Positions 1-5,354 of a stretch of 5,720 bases of DNA are shown here, piece by piece. A program made the position numbers and the translations under genes. The number at the start of each line of letters is the position of its first letter. Position 1 is the stretch's first letter. Source of the DNA: Bacteroidales bacterium (GTDB lineage: Bacteria > Bacteroidota > Bacteroidia > Bacteroidales > P3); NCBI GenBank assembly GCA_004551865.1, contig SFPR01000076.1, forward strand, positions 1 to 5,720, written 5' to 3'. The notes beneath the pieces are model-generated. The model was not told the origin of the DNA, searched no databases, and saw nothing but the letters and a program-made list of their open reading frames with translations.

Positions 1-699
1 TACGCCAAGGAATACACACAACAAGATATTCAACAAGCACTTTTGAGAGTGAACAAGAAGAATGAAGCAGACGAATTGAATTGTGGCGGTTGCGGATACG
101 ATAGTTGTCGTTCGTTTGCAAAGGCTTTGATTGACGGAAGGGCAGAAAACGATATGTGTGTCTCCTTTATGAGAAGAATAGCCCAAGACAAAACCAACAT
201 ATTGTTGAAGAAGCTGCCTCAAGGTATCGTCATAGTGAACGAAGACTTGAAGATAGTTGATGCAAACGAGAAGTTTGCAGATATATTGGGTGATGAAGTA
301 AAGATGATATTTGATGCCAATCCGGGATTATATGGAGCCGATATTACGAAATTAGTTCCTTTCCATCGTTTCTTCTCGTCTGTTTTGAGTACAGGGGTAG
401 ATGTGATTGAGCAAGACATAAGAGACGGAGACAATTACTATGGTCTGTCTGTCTTTTCGGTAAATGACCATTCATTGGTGTGCGGAATACTTCAAAATCT
501 TCACGCTCCCGAAGTTCGTAAGGACTTGGTACTTAAACGAACTCAAGATGTGATAATGGAAAACATGAAGGTCGTTCAACAAATTGCCTTTTTGCTTGGA
601 GAAAACGCCTCATACACGGAGGCAATGCTCAATTCAATCGTAGAATCTCACAAAGATTCGGGACAAAAAGACAACGAACCACTCACATTTGAACTATAA
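1..699 (+). CDS. C-terminal part of a group C (HydS-type) sensory [FeFe]-hydrogenase-like protein: 4Fe-4S motif plus PAS domain (5' end missing)
   Basis: The reading frame is open from base 1, so the gene enters the window already in progress. The TTG at 43 is an internal leucine codon, not a start. The visible 232 codons show a C-x2-C-x4-C-x16-C motif (cysteine codons at 82, 91, 106 and 157) in the context NCGGCGYDSC, as in the small FeS domain that binds a [4Fe-4S] cluster. A PAS domain follows at about 210-500 (start LPQGIVIVNEDLKIVDANEKF). The last helical stretch (RTQDVIMENM, then IAFLLGENA) looks like a signalling coil. Established knowledge: group C [FeFe]-hydrogenase-like proteins have ferredoxin domains, an H-cluster domain, this Cys motif and then PAS, and are thought to sense H2 or redox state. 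The missing N-terminal part should hold the H-cluster domain. The SpoIIE-type phosphatase gene starts 11 nt downstream, which supports a signalling role. Assignment to group C rests on the tail and neighbours only; an FeS-PAS protein without a hydrogenase domain is the alternative. Confidence 0.82.
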   Translation, partial: YAKEYTQQDIQQALLRVNKKNEADELNCGGCGYDSCRSFAKALIDGRAENDMCVSFMRRIAQDKTNILLKKLPQGIVIVNEDLKIVDANEKFADILGDEVKMIFDANPGLYGADITKLVPFHRFFSSVLSTGVDVIEQDIRDGDNYYGLSVFSVNDHSLVCGILQNLHAPEVRKDLVLKRTQDVIMENMKVVQQIAFLLGENASYTEAMLNSIVESHKDSGQKDNEPLTFEL

Positions 700-710
700 A
701 GCTCACAATT

Positions 711-1913
711 ATGTTGGATAAGGAAAAATTCTTCATAGAAGTAGGCAGTTATCAGAACAATAAGTTCAACAACATAGTTTGTGGCGATTGTGTTCTGCTG
801 AGAAAGTGCATTGGAGAGAACAGAAACATTGCTGTTTTGTCAGACGGCTTGGGCAGTGGTGTGAAAGCTAATGTTCTTTCGACCATGACGGCTTCCATGG
901 CGATGAATTTCAGAGTGAGACACGAGCCTATACTTCGCACGGTCAAAGCAATAATGGACACACTTCCCGTCGATAGCGTGCGAAACATCAGTTACTCAAC
1001 GTTTACTATCATAGACGTGGACGCAGATGGCGAGGCAAAGATTGTAGAGTTCGACAATCCGCCTCTTTTGTTGATAAGAGATAGAAAAGTCTGCTCCATA
1101 GAGAAAGACACGATAGTTGTAAAACGAGAAAACGCCTCTCCGGGGCAAGACGAGCGTGTCATAAAGATGTCCGACCTCACCTTAAAGAAAGAAGACAGAC
1201 TTATATGCTTTTCGGACGGGGTAAGCCAATCGGGAATAGGTAATAAGGATATGCCGTTTGGCTGGGAAGAAGGAATAAATGACTTTATCGAAGAACTGAT
1301 AGAGAAAAATCCTGACATATCAGCAAGAGAGCTTTCGATGAGAATAGTAAAACAGGCAGAGCTTAACGATATTCTCAAACCCAAAGACGACACCTCTTGC
1401 GTGGTACTTTATGTAAGAGAACCGAGACAACTTTTGATATGCACCGGACCGCCGTTTTCGGAAAGTAAAGACAAGTATCTTGCCGAATTAGTTAGTATGT
1501 ATAATGGCAAGAAGATAGTGTGTGGCGGAACCACTTCGCAAATTTTGTCGAGGGAACTCGGCAGAGAGATAACCGTCAATATCGATGACATAGCTGCAGG
1601 TCTGCCTCCGTCTTCACACATGGAGGGAATAGACCTTATGACCGAAGGAATTATTACCTTGGGAGCTCTGTTGGAATTACTTAGAAAGGGAACTCCTGCA
1701 GACAATGCAATAGGCGAAGGACCGGCATGGGAGATGCTCCGCATGATATTGGATGCCGACATAATAGATCTTCTTGTCGGCACAAAAATCAACGTGGCTC
1801 ACCAAGATCCATCGCTACCGGTAGAGTTGGAAATCAGAAGAAACGTGGTCAAAAACATAGCTTCGCTGCTCGAAGAGAAGTTCATGAAAGAAGTAAGACT
1901 GAAATTCATATAA
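711..1913 (+). CDS. SpoIIE-family (PP2C-type) serine/threonine protein phosphatase with extra C-terminal domain
   Basis: A 400-residue protein with the metal-binding signatures of the SpoIIE/PP2C fold: SDGLGSG around D45, FSDGVSQSG around D169, and DDTSCVVL with D226-D227. These acidic residues normally hold the Mn/Mg pair that activates water to remove phosphate from Ser/Thr, typically on an anti-anti-sigma-like partner. The phosphatase domain takes roughly residues 1-235. The remaining 165 residues form a second conserved-looking domain (CTGPPF, KIVCGGTTSQI, GIDLMTEGIITLGALLELL) that I cannot assign. There is no signal peptide or membrane segment, so it should be cytoplasmic. The ATG at 711 lies 11 nt after the sensor stop codon, which fits co-transcription and a sensor-phosphatase pair. 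An N-terminal cysteine group (C24, C27, C33) lies just before the first aspartate motif. The substrate is not encoded in the window. The fold assignment is firm; the link to H2 sensing comes from context. Confidence 0.9.
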   Translation: MLDKEKFFIEVGSYQNNKFNNIVCGDCVLLRKCIGENRNIAVLSDGLGSGVKANVLSTMTASMAMNFRVRHEPILRTVKAIMDTLPVDSVRNISYSTFTIIDVDADGEAKIVEFDNPPLLLIRDRKVCSIEKDTIVVKRENASPGQDERVIKMSDLTLKKEDRLICFSDGVSQSGIGNKDMPFGWEEGINDFIEELIEKNPDISARELSMRIVKQAELNDILKPKDDTSCVVLYVREPRQLLICTGPPFSESKDKYLAELVSMYNGKKIVCGGTTSQILSRELGREITVNIDDIAAGLPPSSHMEGIDLMTEGIITLGALLELLRKGTPADNAIGEGPAWEMLRMILDADIIDLLVGTKINVAHQDPSLPVELEIRRNVVKNIASLLEEKFMKEVRLKFI

Positions 1914-1963
1914 TTAAGAGTAACAAACAACAAAAAATAAACAATAACATAAGGAATAATAGT

Positions 1964-2221
1964 ATGCTAAACGTAAGAATTTGTGTAGGAACGTATTGCT
2001 ACATTACCGGAGGACAAGAATTGGCAAAGTTAAAGAAAAATCTTCCTGAAGATTTAGTAAACAAAGTTGAGATAATAGGCTCGGCATGTTTGGGATGTCA
2101 TGAAAATGAAGGAAGTGCGAAGCCACCGTATGCAAAAGTCGGAGATGTGATGCTTGAAGAATGCACTGAAGACAAGCTGTTGGACGAGATTTACAAGCAG
2201 CTTGGAATGGAAAGAAAGTAA
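1964..2221 (+). CDS. Small thioredoxin-like [2Fe-2S] ferredoxin domain protein
   Basis: An 85-residue protein starting at the ATG at 1964. The same frame is open back to 1727, but that stretch overlaps the phosphatase gene and does not look like protein, whereas the first residues from 1964 (MLNVRICVGTYC) are exactly where this fold begins. It resembles the C-terminal half of NuoE and the stand-alone [2Fe-2S] proteins of hydrogenase operons: first cysteine pair C7 and C12 (C-x4-C), second pair C42 and C45 in ACLGCHENEG, followed by KPPYAKVGDV and a final helix. The family normally has C-x3-C for the second pair; here it is C-x2-C followed by histidine. The likely role is cytoplasmic electron transfer between the hydrogenase or sensor and a soluble partner. 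It lies 50 nt after the phosphatase gene and 26 nt before the hydrogenase gene. Fold confidence is good; cluster binding with the altered spacing is unproven. Confidence 0.82.
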   Translation: MLNVRICVGTYCYITGGQELAKLKKNLPEDLVNKVEIIGSACLGCHENEGSAKPPYAKVGDVMLEECTEDKLLDEIYKQLGMERK

Positions 2222-2247
2222 AAAATAAGAAACAAAACACAAAATAA

Positions 2248-3678
2248 ATGGCAATCAATAACGCAGTAGAAATTCGCAGAGAAATCCTTGCGAGATTAGC
2301 TCATCTTATTGTAAAAGACGAGTTAGTCGAAAGAATAGATCGATTACCGATAGAAATGAGACCAAAGAACCATGGTACCAACATAAGATGCTGTGTCCAC
2401 AAAGAGAGGGCAGTACTTAAATACAAGGTCATGGCATTGCTTGGTTTCAATGTGTATGATGAAACGGACGAATTGGACCCTTTGTCCCACTATGCACGCC
2501 TTGCAATGGAGCGGAAGGACAAAACTCCTGTTATGATGACCGTTGTAGATGAGGCTTGTTCGTCATGTGTCAAGAACAAGTACATAGTTACCAACTTGTG
2601 TAGGGCTTGTGTTGCACGTCCTTGCACATACGCCTGCAAAAAAGGAGCCATTGCAGTAGGAGAGAAGCAGGCTCACATAGACCCCGACAAGTGTGTAAGT
2701 TGCGGAATGTGTATGGAGGCTTGTCCTTTCCATGCAATAATCTATCAACCTGTACCTTGCGAAGAGAGTTGTCCCGTTGGAGCAATCTCAAAGGACGAAC
2801 ATGGAGTAGAACATATCGATCCCGAAAAATGTATCTATTGTGGAAAATGTATGGTTGCTTGTCCTTTTGGAGCAATCTTTGAAAAGACATTCCTAATAGA
2901 CATCTTCCGAGAGATGAAAGCAGGGAAAAGAGTTGTGGCAATGGTCGCCCCATCTTTGGGAGGTCAGTTTAAGGCAGACTATGGCAAAGTTTTGACCGGC
3001 ATCAAGAAGTTGGGATTTGCCGATGTGGTCGAAGTGGCATTGGGAGCGAACGAAACAACAGAGAACGAAAGAGAAGAATTTATCGAAAGGGTGGCAGAAG
3101 AGGGACAAGCCTTCATGACAACCTCTTGTTGTCCGAGCTGGATGAACCTTGTTCGCAAACATATTCCCGAAATAGAGCCATACGTTTCGACAACTTACTC
3201 TCCTATGGTCTATACAGCAAAATATGTCAAAAGGCAAGACCCCGAAGCTGTTACCGTCATGGTTGCACCATGTGTCGGAAAGAGAAGTGAGAGCTACTTG
3301 TACAAAGATGTAGTCGATTATGTAATCAGTTACGAAGAATTGGACGCACTTTTCAAGGCAACAGAGACCGATTTGGAGAGCTTAGAGCCTACCGTATTAG
3401 ATCCAAACATCGCAGGACACGGCAGAGGCTTTGCAATGATAAGCGGAGTAACCCAATCGGTAAAACAAACTGCACCTGACCCCGATGTAATAAGGGAAGT
3501 TGTAATCGACGGATTGAATAAACAAGTCATCAGACAGTTGAAACAATATGCCAAAGCAGGACAATGTCCGGGCAACTTCATCGAAGTGATGTCATGTCCG
3601 GGCGGTTGCGTAAACGGATGCGACACAATCAACAATCCAAAGACTGCGGCACGTCAAATACTCCCTACAACCAAGTAA
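2248..3678 (+). CDS. Monomeric [FeFe] hydrogenase, group B-like
   Basis: A complete 476-residue protein. The N-terminal region carries RCCVHKERA (C48-C49) and a cysteine-rich block CSSC-x10-C-x2-C-x4-C-x3-C (C104 to C130). Two [4Fe-4S] ferredoxin motifs follow: C149-C152-C155-C159 and C195-C198-C201-C205, with an extra C171/C175 pair between them. This layout is the one known from group B monomeric hydrogenases. The H-cluster domain has loop 1 TTSCCPSW (C294-C295), loop 2 VAPCVGKR (C342, K345) and loop 3 EVMSCPGGCVNGC (C450, C454). These supply the proton-transfer cysteine, the cluster ligands and the cyanide-binding lysine, so the active site looks intact. The expected reaction is reversible H2 formation from protons with reduced ferredoxin in the cytoplasm. 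Loop 2 is divergent, having AP before the cysteine and GKR after it. The maturases HydE, HydF and HydG are not in the window. No NuoE- or NuoF-like subunit gene is adjacent, which fits a monomer. It is last in the operon, with a terminator 37 nt on. Confidence 0.93.
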   Translation: MAINNAVEIRREILARLAHLIVKDELVERIDRLPIEMRPKNHGTNIRCCVHKERAVLKYKVMALLGFNVYDETDELDPLSHYARLAMERKDKTPVMMTVVDEACSSCVKNKYIVTNLCRACVARPCTYACKKGAIAVGEKQAHIDPDKCVSCGMCMEACPFHAIIYQPVPCEESCPVGAISKDEHGVEHIDPEKCIYCGKCMVACPFGAIFEKTFLIDIFREMKAGKRVVAMVAPSLGGQFKADYGKVLTGIKKLGFADVVEVALGANETTENEREEFIERVAEEGQAFMTTSCCPSWMNLVRKHIPEIEPYVSTTYSPMVYTAKYVKRQDPEAVTVMVAPCVGKRSESYLYKDVVDYVISYEELDALFKATETDLESLEPTVLDPNIAGHGRGFAMISGVTQSVKQTAPDPDVIREVVIDGLNKQVIRQLKQYAKAGQCPGNFIEVMSCPGGCVNGCDTINNPKTAARQILPTTK

Positions 3679-3684
3679 ACAAAA

Positions 3685-3702
3685 GGTCTTCGTAGTAAGA
3701 CC
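3685..3702 (+). other. Small hairpin just after the hydrogenase stop codon
   Basis: GGTCTT at 3685-3690 pairs perfectly with AAGACC at 3697-3702 around a six-base loop. It begins 7 nt after the hydrogenase stop codon. No T-run follows, so it is unlikely to terminate transcription alone. With the stronger hairpin just downstream it could protect the 3' end of the operon mRNA. The pairing is seen in the sequence; the role is a guess. Confidence 0.4.
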
Positions 3703-3714
3703 AATTTGATACCG

Positions 3715-3749
3715 AGAGAGATTTTTTTCAAGAAAATCTCTCTTTTTTT
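3715..3749 (+). terminator. Rho-independent terminator of the hydrogenase operon
   Basis: An 11-bp perfect stem (AGAGAGATTTT at 3715-3725 with AAAATCTCTCT at 3733-3743) closes a seven-base loop and runs directly into a T-tract ending at 3749. It starts 37 nt after the hydrogenase stop codon, and the next promoter follows immediately. This is a textbook intrinsic terminator for the + strand unit. The stem is fairly A/T- and GA-rich, so efficiency is uncertain. Confidence 0.88.
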
Positions 3750-3777
3750 GCAGGTTAAAGAATTGTTCGTACTTTTG
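3747..3777 (+). promoter_or_regulatory. Bacteroidota-type sigma(ABfr) promoter for the arsR unit
   Basis: TTTG at 3747-3750 (-33 element) is followed after 19 nt by TACTTTTG at 3770-3777, an exact match to the TAnnTTTG -7 consensus known for Bacteroides housekeeping promoters. Transcription would start a few bases downstream, leaving a leader of about 20 nt before the arsR ATG. The -33 element lies in the final T-tract of the preceding terminator, so the two signals share bases. Confidence 0.78.
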
Positions 3778-3802
3778 CAAACAACAAACAAGCAAATAAA
3801 TC

Positions 3803-4129
3803 ATGAACTCGGACATTATAAACCCTGAAAAGTCAGAAAAATTGGCTCGATTTGCCAAAGCCTTGGGACACCCCACCCGAATAGCAATCATGCAATTCCT
3901 TTTGAAACAAGAACACTGCTATTTCGGTCAGATACATGAAGAACTACCTATTGCCAAAGCCACAGTGTCTCAACACCTTGCCGAACTGAAAGACGCAGGC
4001 TTGATTCAAGGCACGATAGAAGCTCCAAAGGTGAAGTATTGTATCAATCAAGAAAATTGGGAACTTGCAAAAGAACTCTTCAAGAGCTTTTTTGAACAAA
4101 GATTATCTGAAAAAGGCTGTTGCCAATAG
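3803..4129 (+). CDS. ArsR-family winged helix-turn-helix repressor
   Basis: A 108-residue protein with the compact ArsR/SmtB fold: ALGHPTRIAIMQFLL (helices 1-2), a recognition region IAKATVSQHLAELKDAGLI at about residues 50-68, and a short wing around IEAPKVKYCI. Such proteins bind as dimers to an operator over their own promoter and leave it when metal(loid) is bound. The classical ELCVCDL arsenite site is absent. Cysteines that could sense instead are C39 (in EHCYF, at the helix preceding the recognition region), C80 (in the wing) and the terminal C106-C107 pair. The thioredoxin-fold, CcdA/ArsG-like and ArsP-like genes downstream suggest an arsenical or other thiol-reactive inducer. The inducer is inferred from context, since no residue pattern proves it. 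Its own promoter lies 26 nt upstream, so autoregulation is likely. Confidence 0.9.
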   Translation: MNSDIINPEKSEKLARFAKALGHPTRIAIMQFLLKQEHCYFGQIHEELPIAKATVSQHLAELKDAGLIQGTIEAPKVKYCINQENWELAKELFKSFFEQRLSEKGCCQ

Positions 4130-4150
4130 GGGCATACAGTCTCTTTTTTT
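4115..4150 (+). terminator. Terminator-like hairpin spanning the arsR stop codon
   Basis: GGCTGTTGCC at 4115-4124 pairs with 4131-4141 (GGCATACAGTC), with one bulged T at 4135 and one G-T pair. A run of seven T follows at 4144-4150. The arsR stop codon (4127-4129) lies in the six-base loop. It could partly end transcripts after arsR and so lower expression of the effector genes. The bulge makes it weaker than the hydrogenase terminator. Confidence 0.6.
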
Positions 4151-4156
4151 GCACTT

Positions 4157-4184
4157 TATGTTTGTCATTTTGCGAACTACAAAC
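4157..4184 (+). promoter_or_regulatory. Possible second promoter or operator before the lipoprotein gene
   Basis: TATGTTTG at 4157-4164 matches the TAnnTTTG -7 consensus, but no TTTG lies at the expected -33 position. Just downstream, TTTTGCGAACTACAAAC (4168-4184) matches 15 of 17 bases of TTTTGCAAACAACAAAC (3773-3789), which overlaps the -7 element and start region of the arsR promoter. It may be a shared promoter or operator element. The match is seen; function is inferred and weak. Confidence 0.32.
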
Positions 4185-4200
4185 TTTAAATTATAAAACA

Positions 4201-4632
4201 ATGACAAAAAATTTGATTTTAGTATTGGCGACACTCGTGTTGGCAGCTTGCTCGGGCAAGAAAGAAGAGCCGCAAAAAGAAGAAGCAAAGCCTGCAAAGG
4301 ATTATGTGGAAGTGATTTACTTTCACGGAAAGCAAAGGTGTGTAACCTGTCGTTCGATTGAAGAAAACACCAAAGAGTTGCTTGAAAGCAAGTTTGCCGA
4401 GCAACTTAAAGACAGCACCATTGTACTGAATGTGGTAGATTTTTCCAAGCCCGAGAACGAATCTTTGGCAGAAAAATACCAAGTAACATGGTCTTCTCTC
4501 TTTGTGATAAAGCACAAAGGAACGGAAGAACAAGCAGAAAATCTCACAGACTTTGCCTTTGAGACTTCAAAAAGCTCTCCCGAAGAATTCAAAGCAGAGG
4601 TGGAAAAGACAATTAACGAAGCCTTGAAGTAA
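4201..4632 (+). CDS. Thioredoxin-fold lipoprotein with CVTC motif
   Basis: A 143-residue protein from the ATG at 4201. This start gives a clean lipoprotein signal peptide: MTKN, a hydrophobic stretch, then LVLAAC with the lipidated cysteine at C17. The in-frame codons back to 4120 overlap arsR and the terminator and would bury the signal, so they are rejected. A charged K/E/P-rich linker (18-34) precedes a thioredoxin-like domain: strand VEVIYFHG, then C47-VT-C50 at the head of a long helix (RSIEENTKELL), then VVDFSKPEN and a C-terminal helix. It should be anchored in the envelope and act on thiols or disulfides, or bind a thiol-reactive metalloid there. The usual cis-proline is missing: the matching stretch reads VTWSSLFVI (W97, S98, S99). 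It lies 2 nt from the membrane protein gene, a plausible redox partner. The specific substrate is unknown. Confidence 0.82.
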   Translation: MTKNLILVLATLVLAACSGKKEEPQKEEAKPAKDYVEVIYFHGKQRCVTCRSIEENTKELLESKFAEQLKDSTIVLNVVDFSKPENESLAEKYQVTWSSLFVIKHKGTEEQAENLTDFAFETSKSSPEEFKAEVEKTINEALK

Positions 4633-4634
4633 AA

Positions 4635-5342
4635 ATGGAGTGGTTACAATCTCTCATAAACAGCGAAACAACTCCTATTTTGACTGCTTTTCTTCTCGGA
4701 TTGCTTACTGCAATCTCTCCATGCCCTTTGGCAACCAATATTGCAGCAATAGGTTATATTTGCAAAGACACAAAAAAGAGCCGAAACATACTTAAAAACG
4801 GACTTCTTTACTGCTTGGGAAGAATGCTCGCTTATACCATTCTTGCAGTTGTGCTTGTGAGCATACTCAAAAGCGGAATGTCAATGTTCGGACTTCAAAA
4901 ATTCGTCAGCACTTGGGGAGAGAAGCTCCTCGGACCTGCATTAGCAATAATGGGTCTTCTGATGCTTTTTGGCAACAAGCTCAATATGCCTTCTTTTGGT
5001 TTTAAGGGCAATGCCGAAGGCTTGAAAAATCGTGGAGCATGGGGAGCTTTACTTTTGGGAGTGCTGTTTGCAATGGCATTTTGCCCTACCAGCGGAATGT
5101 TTTACTTCGGAATGCTCATACCAATGGCAACTGCCACATCGGCAGGAAGTCTTCTTGCTGTGGTTTTTGCAATCGCAACCGCATTACCTGTGTTGATTGT
5201 GGCATGGTTGCTTGCTTTCAGCATCAACAGCTTGGGAAATTTTTACGGAAAGATGAAAACGATTGAGCATTGGACGAGTGTGATTGTCGGTTCGCTCTTT
5301 GTTCTCATCGGATTGTATGAATGTTATATTGTTTACTTATAA
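4635..5342 (+). CDS. CcdA/DsbD-like membrane protein, ArsG-type transporter
   Basis: A 235-residue, very hydrophobic protein with about six membrane helices (roughly 15-35, 56-80, 94-112, 134-160, 167-195 and 213-234). It carries two matching Cys-Pro motifs: SPCPLATN with C30 in the first helix and AFCPTSGMFYF with C150 in the fourth. Paired cysteines in these helices are the hallmark of the CcdA/DsbD membrane domain, which moves electrons from cytoplasmic thioredoxin to envelope acceptors. Proteins of this length beside ArsR and small thioredoxins are usually annotated as ArsG-family aromatic arsenical efflux permeases, a name I use only as a family label. The neighbours fit a relay: an envelope CxxC lipoprotein gene 2 nt upstream and a cytoplasmic CxxC protein gene 12 nt downstream. 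Whether it transports an arsenical or only electrons cannot be told from sequence. Confidence 0.83.
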   Translation: MEWLQSLINSETTPILTAFLLGLLTAISPCPLATNIAAIGYICKDTKKSRNILKNGLLYCLGRMLAYTILAVVLVSILKSGMSMFGLQKFVSTWGEKLLGPALAIMGLLMLFGNKLNMPSFGFKGNAEGLKNRGAWGALLLGVLFAMAFCPTSGMFYFGMLIPMATATSAGSLLAVVFAIATALPVLIVAWLLAFSINSLGNFYGKMKTIEHWTSVIVGSLFVLIGLYECYIVYL

Positions 5343-5354
5343 AAAATCAGAAAA

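Noticed and set aside
43..45. TTG as a start codon for the first gene
   Set aside because: The frame is open to base 1, and the residues before it (YAKEYTQQDIQQA) continue as ordinary protein into the FeS motif; the gene simply begins outside the window.
992..1393. Minus-strand open frames, longest 133 codons, opposite the phosphatase and other genes
   Set aside because: They lie fully antisense to well-supported genes, have Ser/Phe/Leu-rich shadow composition, and show no motifs or promoters.
1727..1963. Extended N-terminus for the [2Fe-2S] protein
   Set aside because: It overlaps the phosphatase coding region, is rich in Arg/His/Ser out-of-frame residues, and the fold begins right at the ATG at 1964.
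2557..2862. Repeated cysteine blocks as a possible internal duplication unique to this gene
   Set aside because: The two CxxCxxCxxxC motifs are the ordinary ferredoxin pair of monomeric [FeFe] hydrogenases.
2607..2882. Possible + strand gene of 91 residues inside the hydrogenase
   Set aside because: It is a shifted reading of the ferredoxin-domain codons; its Cys/Arg/Ser-rich composition has no recognisable domain.
4120..4200. Earlier start for the lipoprotein gene
   Set aside because: It would cover the arsR stop and the hairpin and push the signal peptide inward; the ATG at 4201 gives a proper lipobox.
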